Positions 1-10,110 of a DNA stretch of 64,000 nt are shown piece after piece. Position numbers and translations under genes: made by a program. Location of the stretch: NCBI RefSeq assembly GCF_964656455.1, contig NC_135723.1:1612001-1676000 (forward strand), given 5' to 3'. Below the pieces are notes generated by a model. That model saw only the letters and a list, made by a program, of their open reading frames with translations. It was not told where the DNA came from and ran no database searches. The number at the start of each line of letters is the position of its first letter. Positions within the stretch are counted from its first letter, which is position 1. Origin of the DNA: Halichoerus grypus (taxonomy: Eukaryota; Chordata; Mammalia; Carnivora; Phocidae).

Positions 1-1680
1 GTACTCGAAACAAGGGAGACGTTCCCCACCATATAGCCCTGCTTACGCAAAAGGAAGAGAAAGGAGATTGGTTTCCACAAAGTGTGATGTGGGTACTCTG
101 ATATTCATTTCTAAGCTTGAGTTTCACATCGTGTCTACAGTAACATGAACGTGAGGTCAATAAATGTATAGGAATGCGGTGTCTGTAATTACACCACGTG
201 GTAAAACTGACTTACCGAAGTGACACTTTCACGCACAAGTGGGAAAACCCTCACTCATCTTAAAAATACAAACAGCGAAGAAAAGTCTCCATATTTTGTT
301 ATCATCTGTATATCTGATTTCTTCTTCAGATGATTCGGGATGTCTGTCAAGATTGTGAGCTGTGTGCCCACTTTGGAGCTGGGGTCCCGCACCGTCAGAG
401 AACGGCGGACACAGGAGGGTCCAAACTCTGGTGTGTGAAGGGCAGGGCAGGGGTCCAAAGCCAGAGGAGCCGACGTGGCGTCCGGGGAGAGCGACTTCGG
501 GTGCAGCCGGGACACTGCCGATGTCTCCTGGACGCTTTGGAGCAGACATTTTGATTTTGCCTAAAACCAATAAATCAATAAAATATTTATAAACACCAGT
601 TTATATTATTATTCCAGTTCTGGAATAAGCCGTCAAGTCATGTAAACAAGAGACGGCTGCATCCCCGGCAGCCCCGCCCTGCTCCCTGCACCCCCACTAC
701 TGTCCAGGCTGCCCAGGGAGGAGGGCCGGGGGCTCACAGATGGGCAGGGGCAGCGGGCCAGCTCAGGTCCACGGTCCGCACACGGGTCTGGTCTGAGACC
801 AGGAAGGCTCTATGGGGTGTGAAATTCACCCTGTGGGCACATTTCCTCTTGCACAGAGACCCTTTCTCCAAGGATCTCATAATAGGCACTGTTTTGTAAT
901 TCTGTATGACAACTTTGCATGTGACAGTAACTTGTGAATGTCTGGCTGCCACACCATGCAACCCTCCCAACCACCTCTGAAAGGCCTGTGGTCTGGCATC
1001 CGTGGGACATGCTAATTTGCACTGTGGGTGCTTCCCTGTTCCATCTCTGGCCCTGGAGGCCGCCAAGCTGCTGGTCTCTGCTTATACCCTCTGTGCTCCT
1101 TTGATTTTTTTTTTTTTTTTGCTTTATTCACTTAAACGAAAAAGTACTTGAAGCCAATAGAACAACTTGTTTCCCATGTGCTGATCACCTGCCTGCATCG
1201 GCCCTGCCATAGGATAGTTTGTATTTTCCATAAGCAAAATAACGGGCATTGTTCAAACTGCGTTGTTTATGGGAAAACGAGAAGCAGCGTCACTGTGAGT
1301 TTTCCCTCGGTGCTGTGTCCTTGGTGATGTTGCTGGTAATCCTCCTCTGAAAACAGGGTATCCTATTCTTCCCTGGAGTTATCCACTTACCCATAAATTC
1401 TCCCAGAGGCCATTCTTTTTAATGTGTGAGTCGGGGGACGCCAGAAATAAAAGTAATCGAGCGGCATCAATGTGGTGATGCTGTTTGTCCATCTCAATTG
1501 AGGTAATGCTCTATGAGGTGTGAAAGGGCGACTGCGTGCCCCGTTCTTTTCCCCGAAGGATCAGGGAGCTCCCTCAAAGGACTGGAACTCTGTCGAGGTC
1601 GGAATGTCCACAAACAACCTCTCGTAGGAATTCTGCATACGGTCCAACCAAAAATATGACAGGCATCCAAGCCGTGGTCC
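1..1680. other. Unique sequence, no gene recognised
   Basis: No coding exon or clear interspersed repeat is recognised here. Short open frames overlap one another on both strands without family resemblance. The only notable landmark is a T16 run at about 1105-1120, followed at 1123-1128 by TTTATT (AATAAA on the minus strand). That could be the decayed tail of a minus-strand retrotransposed sequence, but its body is not identifiable. Confidence 0.5.
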
Positions 1681-1870
1681 ATTATTCATTTATACAACAG
1701 AAAGTAACAGAGAGATTTCTGGCTGTCAGGCATTGCGCTCATGGTTGGGACCATAAAAATACATACGATGTGTCATCAGCATTATGGTCCCAAGCCGAGA
1801 GCACGTGTAAGCAAACAGCTGCAATCAAGTATCACAAAGTGAGCGATATAATTCAGTACAGGGTCAAAAT
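1680..1870 (+). repeat. Possible ancient interspersed repeat (L2/MIR-age)
   Basis: The order ATTCATTTATACAACA, then TGTCAGGCATTGCGCTCATG, then CATAAAAATACA, then a later GTAAGCAAACAG resembles a widespread old mammalian repeat with the pattern 'ggcactgttctaggtgctggggataca'. The match is degenerate and the family is not named with confidence. Confidence 0.3.
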
Positions 1871-2830
1871 CAATTCTTCCCTGGACTGTCAGAAAATACT
1901 TTAGAGAGAGTGTTACCCCAAAACTTAGTTTAACTGCCCAGTATGAGTCTCACAGTTGTGACACGGCAGGGTGACCACAGGACAGGTGTGGCCAGAGGCT
2001 CTGGGGGGAACTAAGGCGGTGATCTTGGGAACTGAGATAATCAGACGTGGTCAAAGCTGGGACCCTGGTCTCTGTTGCCATGGGTGACCAGGCTGCAGGG
2101 ACAGGCGGGGCTCTGGTCACGGGACCCTCTCTGACATGTGAAGGAGTCTGACTTGGTCCCGAGGCAGGTATTGATCCCCCTGGGCTGCTGGGGCTTGCCG
2201 CCTCTGGGACCCCGTGGTCAGCCAGGGTTGTCCCACTGGGGGTTCACAGCCGTGCCCGCCATGTGGCAAGATGTTCTCGTGAAGGCTGTTATTTCAGGTA
2301 TTTCAAACAAGATCGCGTGGCGTACTATGTCATCCACAACTGCACACGTTGAAGCCCTCGCCATGAAACAGACGGTTAATGCCAGGAACGCACGGTTTTA
2401 TCATGGCTCATCTGGAACCAGGACCCGCAACAGTGCCGATGACCCACGCCATCCACAACCACACGAGGCGGCTGTGTTGGTCTGACTTCCCAAGCCCCCG
2501 GGGCAGCGGGGGTGGAGTCCTCTTTCTTTTCACTCTCAAACCCATCTTAGGCCCTGCCTGGTTCACTCTGAACCTTCATAATAATAAAATAACAAAAGTT
2601 CTCCTACAACTCTTCAAAGCATATCAAGGTTATCATAAATCTTGCCTCCAGCATGGAGCACTTGCCGGTAATGAGTGTTGAAACCCTAAGACCATAAATT
2701 CCACGAGGGGAGAGGCGGTATCCATGCAACCTCCTCACTGCTCGGTGCTCAGGAGAATTTACCGAACGAGGCAAGTGATTGATTAACCTCTCCCACCACG
2801 TTCCAGGGTGGTGGAGATCACGCCTGATTG
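1870..2830. other. Unique sequence, nothing recognised
   Basis: Mixed-composition sequence. Open frames of 100-115 codons at about 2138-2681 show no domain or family resemblance and overlap in several frames, which suggests chance. No tandem repeat or SINE is seen. Confidence 0.5.
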
Positions 2831-2890
2831 ATTCCTGGCATGACGTCTGGTACTGAATAAATTGTTAGTAAATGTTCATTAACTGAGTTT
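2830..2890 (+). repeat. MIR-like 3' end fragment
   Basis: CCTGGCATGACGTCTGGTAC followed by TGAATAAATTGTTAGTAAATG resembles the MIR or L2 3' motif 'gcctggcacatagtaggcgctcaataaatgttagt'. The fragment is short and the assignment tentative. Confidence 0.35.
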
Positions 2891-3283
2891 CCCCCTTTCT
2901 CATGGTACAAAACATGTGTAATCTATGCCATATGTTTTGGGTACATGATTATCACCACATGAGTCAGTCATGTTTGCCGACTCCTATTGCCTTTGATTTT
3001 TTATGAATGCACGTCTTCTTTCTCCAACGGAGGACAACTTTTCCCATTGTTTCCCTCTGTCCATTCAATGTGGCGAGCATTAATGGAGCATTCACGGAGC
3101 TCCAGCAATTCTGTTAGATGTCTCAAGGAGACAACAGTACAGACAACAGGGTGCCTCGAGGGACTCACAAAAGGAACGTGGGAACACTTCGCTCATACAC
3201 AATGCTCCATGAAAGACTATAGGAGAGAATGTTTAACTCTACACAGGGAAAAAGTAGAATTGTCAACGAAAATGTCCCTTGGC

Positions 3284-3441
3284 GGGGGGCTCTGGGGGAC
3301 TCATTCAGTTAAGTGTCTGACTCTTGGTTTTGGCTCAGGTCATGATCTCAGGGTCATGAGATCAAGCCCCACATCAGGCTCCGCGCTCAGCATGGGGTCT
3401 GCTTGGGGTTCTCTCTCTCCCTCTGCCCCTCCCCCCTCTAA
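3284..3441 (+). mobile_element. SINEC (CAN SINE), diverged copy
   Basis: A tRNA-Lys-derived carnivoran SINE in forward orientation. It has a diverged head (GGGGGGCTCTGGGGGACTCA), then TTGGCTCAGGTCATGATCTC, the CATGGGGTCTGCTTGGGG body and a CT-rich tail ending in CTAAAAAA. It is bounded by an imperfect TSD, AAAATGTCCCTTGG at 3269-3282 and AAAATGTCTCCTGG at 3442-3455. Head divergence suggests it is older than most other copies here. Confidence 0.85.
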
Positions 3442-3899
3442 AAAATGTCTCCTGGTTTGGGCATGTTGAGGAAACAGCATGGGTGAAGGTATGGAGACCA
3501 CAGTTTGGGGAGGTACAAAAAAATAGTGTAACTAGGAAAGGGACATCACAAGAAATGACAGCTGGAAATTAAGGTCTAGTGTATCTGGCACCTCTTGAAG
3601 GCTACTGAGGATTCGTGAAATGCACGGAGGGAGGGGAGGAAATTGATCTGATCAGTGATCTGATCAGCCTTGAATGTGGAAACACTTGCCAGATCTACTG
3701 ACAAAAAATATAGTCTCCTCCTCAACTGGCAACTAACAGCCCTCTCTGCCTCTCTCCCCTCCCTTGGTATCCTATTTAGTCCTACACATTTAAATACCAT
3801 CTGGACCAGGCAAGCTTACTGGTTCCAAGAAGCAGAAGTTACCCCGGCTGTCTAGGCAGAAAACGTGGCTGGGATGCTTGAGAGAAGTTGTTAGACTTT

Positions 3900-4640
3900 G
3901 AACAGATTTAGGAGAGTGTCCATATAGGAGGGCTTCTGAGTGAGGGATGTCAATACCAAGGGGTGGTGAGCGATGGTGGGGTCATTAATGGAGGCATCCT
4001 TGCACAGTGTGGCCTGACCTATGCATCAGATCCTAGGAAAGGTGAGAAGGCTCTCCACACCATAGGGGGAGGAGGGTGCAGCCTAGCACAGGAAGTCACT
4101 GTCCTAGAGAGGCGAGGAGGGCATCCCAGCAGAGGACCTGTCTGGCAGGTGTTGTTGGAGCCTAAGCAGGATATGGACAGTGTCTACATTTGTGGTCGGT
4201 ACCTTGGCGCAGCATCTCAGAGCCCCAGCAAGATGAAGATGGCATCCATGAATCGGAGTGGACATGGGATGCCAGAGCCCCAGCCGGGTGAGGGCAATGC
4301 TCACATGGAGATACAGTCAGGTGTGAGACGCTAGATCCCAAGAGAGGGGAGAAAGGCATTGGTGCCATGGAAGCGGCATCTCGTGTCCAGGGGAGTGAGG
4401 ACAGTGTCCCGTCTGGTTTGCGCTATCAGACCCAAGCAGGGTATGGATGTGTCCATCCAGGTGCACCATGCCTTTCCAAAGCAGGTCCAAGTGAGAATCC
4501 TAGTGGGGTCAGGAGAGTGTGCACATACAGGGGAAGCCTGGCATGGGAGTTTAGATGCCAAGGGTGTCGACACACGTGAGGTGGTCCAGAGTTGGGTAGT
4601 AGAGTTTCATGGGGATGAAATAGGCATCCACACAAGGTCT
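3900..4640 (+). repeat. Degenerate tandem (minisatellite-like) block
   Basis: Phrases recur in variable order: AGGAGGGCATCCCAGCAGAG, AGATGGCATCCATGAATCGG, AGAGTGTGCACATACAGGGG, GAGAGTGTCCATATAGGAGG, and repeated 'GCCAAGG', 'CCTAAGCAGG' and 'CCAAGCAGGGTATGGATG'. This suggests decayed repeats of a roughly 70-100 bp GA/TG-rich unit. Several overlapping open frames on both strands are by-products of this composition and are not genes. No exact period could be fixed by eye. Confidence 0.45.
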
Positions 4641-4699
4641 AAAATTGCTATTCTACTAGTCATTCTATCTTGGCGGTGAAGTATCACAGTCGTCTTGTT

Positions 4700-5040
4700 G
4701 TTCTAGCCCAGAAAAAAACTAGAAAAACCCTGACTTCTCTCAATCTCATCTCCCACCTCCAGTGCCAGCAAGTCTGCTTGGCTCTGCTCTGTGCGTCTCC
4801 AGGATCTGATCTTTCTGCATGGCCTCCTCCAACAGCATCCAGACAAATTGCCCACCACCACTAATCACTCTGTTTCCACTATGTCTTCCATGTCCACACC
4901 CTACCCTTCCATGTCCCCAACCAGCGTGATGTTTCAGAAACACAACCCAGGTCATATCACTCCCCTTCTAATTCTTCAAAAACTCTTACCCTTGGGAGAA
5001 ATCCGTAGTCTTCGCATGGCCATGGACCCCCTGAGGTCGG
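4700..5040 (+). repeat. Ancient interspersed repeat, family uncertain
   Basis: The run CACCTCCAGTGCCAGCAAG, then GTGATGTTTCAGAAACACAA, CCAGGTCATATCACTCCCCT, and then CCGTAGTCTTCGCATGGCCA parallels a common ancient mammalian repeat ('agtgatctttctaaaacacaaatctgatcatgtcactcccctgcttaaaa...catggcctac'). The parallel is order-preserving but diverged, and the family assignment is not certain. Confidence 0.4.
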
Positions 5041-5048
5041 AAGGAGTG

Positions 5049-5127
5049 TAAGGAGGGAGGGGAAGGAAGGGGACACAGGGGAGGGGAGAAGAGAAGGGAG
5101 CAGGAGGGGAAGGGAGGAGAAGGAGCA
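5049..5127 (+). repeat. Purine-rich (GGA/GAAG)n low-complexity tract
   Basis: About 80 bases consist almost wholly of A and G (GGAGGGAGGGGAAGGAAGGG and similar) with a single short interruption (CAC). This is imperfect microsatellite-like sequence capable of triplex or G-rich structure. It has no coding meaning. Confidence 0.85.
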
Positions 5128-5316
5128 AAGCCCCCCATTTGAGCCAGCACCTCCCCTGGCTTCAGGGACCCTGTAGGACCTGGGCCCAAAAGGGTCCCGT
5201 GCTGCTGGTTCTTGGCCCCAGGTCTGCTGGGCTCAGCGTTATTTACATCTCCAGGTGACTTGGATATTTAGTCATGAGGCTGTGAATCTCAAAATCCTGA
5301 CTCCTGTTCTATACCT

Positions 5317-5640
5317 ACTGTTACAGGCTGAATGTCTGTGACCTCTCAAAGTTCTCACACTGAAACCCTGACCCCAGTGGGATGGCACCAGGAGGTGGGG
5401 CCCCTTGGAGGGGCTTAGGGTTCCATGAGGCCCTGAGGGTGGGCCCGAGATGGGATTACTGTCCTGATAAGAAGAGAAAGGCCTCACTCTCTCCGCCCTG
5501 TGAGGACACAGGAAGAAGGTGACCATCTCTAGTCAAGACGAGTCGTCACCAGGGACTGGCCTGCTGGGGCCTGGATCTGGGACTTCCAGCCTCCAGAGCT
5601 GTGTGAGAAATGGATGCCTCCTACTCAAGACATGCAGCCT
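5317..5640 (+). mobile_element. MaLR-type LTR (MST/MLT1 group), solo remnant
   Basis: This is an ordered match to the mammalian-apparent LTR retrotransposon LTR pattern: GTTACAGGCTGAATGTCTGT, ACACTGAAACCCTGACCCC, GGAGGTGGGGCC, ATGAGGCCCTGAGGGTGG, TCCTGATAAGAAGAGAAAGG, TGTGAGGACACAGGAAGAAG and GACTTCCAGCCTCCAGAGCT. It is a non-coding LTR; no adjoining gag or pol sequence is seen, so it is probably a solo LTR. The same family recurs at 60.8 kb. Confidence 0.7.
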
Positions 5641-5779
5641 GGGGGTCCTGTTACGGTGCTTGAGGTGACAACCACAAGACTCTGGGATTTCATGGCAGCG
5701 ATGTGTGCAGGAAGGAACTCCAGGCAGGGACCTATTTGACTCCATCCATCCTTGGGAAACGCCGTCAGATGATTTCTTG

Positions 5780-6075
5780 AAGTCAACTTCATAAGGTGTA
5801 ATGTGCATACAGTAGAATGCACTCATCTAATTATACAGCGTGGTGAGTGCTGATGAACGTACACCCTCTTACAAGCTCCCCTCCTGTTGAGATGCAGAGC
5901 ATCTCCATCACCCCAAAAAGCCTCTTCATGCCCTTTGCTGCCAAACACTGACTGCCCAGCCCTGGGCCCCTGGAAACCTCAGCTCTGCCTTCTGTTATAA
6001 TACATTACTTTTGTCTTTTCTCTAATATTATATACATGGAATTATATGTTTAAAACAATGTTCTTAGTGGCTTCT
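5780..6075 (-). mobile_element. L1 3'-UTR fragment
   Basis: The reverse-orientation L1M 3'-UTR pattern is visible in TAAGGTGTAATGTGCATACA, GAGTGCTGATGAACGTACAC, AGCATCTCCATCACCCC and ATACATGGAATTATATG. It is an old, diverged LINE-1 remnant with no coding sequence. Confidence 0.55.
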
Positions 6076-6667
6076 GTAGGATTTACAGTGTACACATTAA
6101 ATTATCTGAATGTATTCCCTCTTTATCTTAACCCACTGTGATATAGAAACTTCATCCTATAAATGAAACACATGCTTCTTCTTTTCAGGGGAAGTATGTA
6201 TTTAAGGAGTGAGTTTGTTATATTAACATGTCCACCTATCATTTGGGGTCTGCTTCGTCTCTTCTGGTGAAACGGAGTTACCGTGCAGTGTCATTTCCTT
6301 GTTCTCATGAGGATTTGTTCCTACCCACCTTCTGTGCATTGATATTTCAAGAGCACTCTATTTGTAGATATTTGGAGTCAAGTAATATAATTATATGATA
6401 ATTATATGCATAATATTTTATGCAATCACCTTAAATCAGTTAAAGCAGAAAGGAGAAAAAATATGCAATTAAACTGTCACTTAGAATTCCCTTTTCTGGT
6501 GATCTTTATTAATGTGGATTTGAATTCTGAGCCACTTTTTTTCAGCCTGAAGAACCTCCTTCAGTATTTATACAAGTTGGGTTTGCTAGTAACACACTCT
6601 CTCCATTTTCATTTATCTGGAAATGACTTACTTTGCCATTTTTTTCTCAGTAGGTACTATATTTTTT
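6076..6667. other. AT-rich sequence, nothing recognised
   Basis: AT-rich unique-looking sequence between two L1 remnants. It may be further decayed L1, but no diagnostic stretch is visible. Confidence 0.4.
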
Positions 6668-9349
6668 AAACAAACATTATTTTTTAAAAGAATTTTTAGA
6701 CCAGTTTTAGATTTACAGAAAAACAGTACAGAAGGTTCCCACATCCCACAGCCAGAATTCTGTGTTGTTAACACTCACACGAGTATGTTACATCTGCTAA
6801 AATTGTGAACTGACATTGATAGATTATTATAAACGGAAGTCTATATTCAGATTTCCTTAGTTTTTACCTAATAGCATTTTTTTTTTTTGGTTCCAGAATT
6901 CCACCCAGAAAACTGCATTTCCTCAAGCAGTTCTTAGCTGTGCCAGATTCTGAGATTTTCCTTGTTTTTGATGCACTTCACAGTTTCAAGGAGGGCTCGT
7001 CAGGGATCTCGTAGACCGTCCCTCAGTTGGCAGTTCTCTGCAAGGTTCCCCTTGGCTATTTGGATTATGCGCTTCTTGAGGAATACACAGCAGAGACAAA
7101 GTGCCCTTTCCATCACATGGGAGTGGCATAGACGATGAGCATGACTTACACTGTGGACACTGACCTCGTTGGTCTAGCTGAGGAAGCATGGGGCAGTTTC
7201 CTCCGCTGCCAAGTCGGGGAGGCAGTCCCCTACGCACAGCCTCCACGTGGGGAGTGTAGAGGGGTCTCTCCTGTAGGTGGGGCATCTAGGTTAACCCTTT
7301 GGACACCTTCTGCTTGGGAGGTTGGCCTCTCCTCCATGTATTTATCAATCATTTGTTTTTCATCAATATGGACGCATGGATCTTTAGCTTATACTTTAGG
7401 TTAGAATCCAGTACTACTCTGTCTTCTTGTTCAAACCATTCCAGCTTTGGCAGAGGACAGGTCTTCGAGTTGGCTCCTGTGTCCTCTGCCATAATGGAGA
7501 CAGTTCTATCTTTTGGAGCCCTTTCTTATTTTCTTATTTTCTTACACCACAAGGCACTCCAGGGTCATTGTGTAGACTCCCTCGCCCAGTGCTAGAATCT
7601 GCCATTTCTGCAGGTGGCCCCAGCTCCTTGTTTGGAAACAAGCTCCATGCTCCCTGGGGTGTGGCTCTCACATTCTCCAAGCTGAGAGAATGAGAAGGTG
7701 GATGTGAGTATGCCAACCTCCGCAAATACTCATGTCTCTCCATATTTTTACACGTAAAACTCCGTATCTAGGTTAAGGTAAAGGTGAGTTCACGCTGATG
7801 TCAGCAATTCTGACCCATCACCAGCTGGACCTGCCTGGCCTCCCGCCCTGATGCACCTGTAACCTGCCCGCTCCACAGAGAAGAGCCTGCCTCACCTGCT
7901 GCCACCATCCCCTTTCTTGTTCTGGTCCAGGTAAGTATCTTGCAAAGATTTCCTTCTGAACTGTAGCTTCTCTTCTCATTCTCTTACCAGTTTCCTTTGC
8001 AGAGCAGAAATTTTAATTTACTTTTAACAGATTTCTTCTCCTCCTTCTCCTCCTTCTTCTTCTTGTTCTGCTTGTTGTTGTTCTTGTTCTTCTTGTTCTT
8101 GTTCTTCTTCTCCTTTTCCTTCTTCTTCCTCTTCTCCTTCTTCTTCTAGATGGATCATGTTTTCCAGGTTGACCTAAAACCTCATCACCAAACCCAAGTC
8201 ACCAAGATACTGTCCTATATTTGCTTCTAGAATTCTCTTTTACTTTGCATTTTACATTCAGGTCTATGCTCCATTTTGAGATAATTTTTGTGAGAGTTGT
8301 AAAGTATGTGTTTAGGTTTATTTTATTTTTATTTATTTATTTTTTATTTTTAGCAGACACAGTCCAATGTTTTCAGCACCATTTTTGGAAGGACTGCCTG
8401 TTGTCCACTGAATTGCCTCTGTTCCCTTGTCAAGGGCAGGTCTACTTCTCAATCATTTATTCTGTTCCATTGACCTATTTGTCCATTCCTCCACCACCAC
8501 CTGGCTTGGATTACGGCAGCTTTACAACAAATCCTGATGCCAGGTGGCCTCAGCCCTCTGCCTTCCTTCTTCTCCTTCACCGCTTTGTTGGCTCTTCAGG
8601 GTCCTCTGTCTCTCCATATACATTTGGGGTGAGCATGTCGATATCCACAAAAGACTTGTTGAAACTTTGATAGGAACTGTCTTGAGCCTATAAATCAAAT
8701 GGGAAACAACTGATGTGTTAATAGTATTGGACCTCCAGTCCATGAACATAGAATATGGCTCTTAGATCTTTCTTGATTTCTTTGAGTCACATGGTTTTCT
8801 CCATATAGATACTGTAGATATTTTCTTAGATTCATAGCCAAATAGTCATTTCTTTGGCACTAATGTAAATGCTGTTCAGTTTCTAATTTTTAATTCAAGT
8901 TGTTCATTGTGGGTACACAGGAAAACAATCAACTTCCTGCATTAAGCTCAGAACCTGCAGCCTAGCTATAATGGTTTATTAATTCCAGGAGCATTTTTGT
9001 TGATTATCTGGGATGTTTTATATAAACAATCATGCCCTATCTGTATATATTTTATTTCCTTTCCTTGTCTTGTTTCACTACCTAGGACGTCCTGTATGAC
9101 ATTGAGTAAGAATTGTAGGAAGGGACATGAATGCTTCCTTGCAGATGTTAAGAGGAAAACATCCAGTTTTTCACCATTATGCAGGATGTTAGCTGTGGTT
9201 CTCTTGGACATGTTCTTTATTAGGTCGAGGACATTCCCCTCTCTTCCTAGTTTCCTGATTTTTTTTTATCATGAATAGCAGTTGACTTTTGTCAAATGCT
9301 TTTCTGTGTCAATTGATAAGGTGATTTTATTTTCCTTCTTTGGGAAAAA
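6668..9349 (-). mobile_element. L1 (LINE-1) remnant: 3'-UTR and ORF2 C-terminal/RT part
   Basis: Read on the minus strand this is a 5'-truncated ancient L1. The 3'-UTR occupies about 6668-7950 (landmarks GGTTCCAGAATTCCACCC, TCCTTGTTTTTGATG, ATCACATGGGAGTGGCATAG and a TTTATCAATCATTTG stretch). ORF2 follows from about 8160. The minus-strand frame near 9211-8966 contains TANILHNGEKLDVFLL and RQGKEIKYIQIG, which correspond to reverse-transcriptase thumb-proximal residues of L1 ORF2p. Frameshifts and stops are abundant, so it is non-functional. A TTC-rich tract lies at 8032-8147, and a SINE abuts its right edge. Confidence 0.8.
8032..8147 (+). repeat. (TTC)n / (TTG)n pyrimidine-rich microsatellite
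   Basis: About 116 bases of CTTCTTCTCCTCC, then TTGTTCTTGTTCTT, then CTTCTTCTAG pattern. It lies between the L1 3'-UTR and ORF2 portions of the surrounding L1 remnant, so it probably expanded within the old element. Confidence 0.85.
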
Positions 9350-9552
9350 ATTTCTTTTTTTAAAAAGATTTTATTTATTTATTTGACAGAGAGAGACACA
9401 GCAAGAGAGGGAACACAAGAAAGGGGAGTGGGAGAGGGAGAAGGAGGCTTCCCACTGAGCAGGGAGCCCGATGTGGGGCTCGATCCCAGGACGCTGGGAT
9501 CACGACCTGAGCTGAAGGCAGACGCTTAACCGACTGAGCCTCCCAGGCACTC
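9350..9552 (-). mobile_element. SINEC, reverse orientation
   Basis: The copy runs TTTTTAAAAAGATTTTATTT, ATTTATTTGACAGAGAGAG, GAGCAGGGAGCCCGATGTGG, CATGACC-like GATCACGACCTGAGCTGAAG and CGACTGAGCCTCCCAGGC. It is a full-length reverse copy whose head is at the right. It sits at the end of the L1 remnant. No clean TSD was found. Confidence 0.92.
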
Positions 9553-10045
9553 TAGTTTCATTTTTTTCATATTAGTGGCAAGAAATTGTGCGTTGGAATC
9601 CCTGGCACAGAGTGAAGGAGGCAGGTGTCTCTTATTTTGGCTGGAACACTGGACAGGTACCTCCTACAGTAAGGGTCAAAGTGAGCCTATGCAGAAGCCC
9701 TATAACCTTGCATATCAACTGCCTTTTGTTAGAGAATTCTTTTGAAATTCATTTCTCTCCTCTTTTATTTTGGGATATTAAGCATGTCTCTCTCTAAATC
9801 TCCAAATTGTGGGGAGCATGCCCCTTCAAGCCTATGACACCTCGGGATAGAGAATAGAGCATAACGGAGAAATGGAAAAGCCCACTCCTCTGCCAGCCCT
9901 GCAGGCCCAGGAAGAGGTGGGACAAGGGAGGGGGACGCGGCGTGGTGTAGGGACCCTTTCTGCAGGCATGGTTGGGGCAGCAGAGAAAGGAGGGTGATGC
10001 TCAACAAGGTCTGGAACTGAGCCTTCTGCAGCTGTGCTCTATCCC
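9553..10045. other. Unique sequence, nothing recognised
   Basis: No repeat or exon was recognised. Open frames of about 96 codons on the minus strand (9765-10055) lack family resemblance. Confidence 0.45.
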
Positions 10046-10110
10046 CGTGCACCATGGCTGGTATGCAGAACGCCCTGAATGACTATTTGCTGAGCGGGTG
10101 AGTGACGTGG
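10045..10110 (+). repeat. Possible MIR/L2 3' fragment
   Basis: GGCTGGTATGCAGAACGCCC followed by TGAATGACTATTTGCTGAGC resembles the 'gcctggcacatagtaggcgctcaataaatatttgctgaatga' 3' motif. Short and tentative. Confidence 0.35.
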
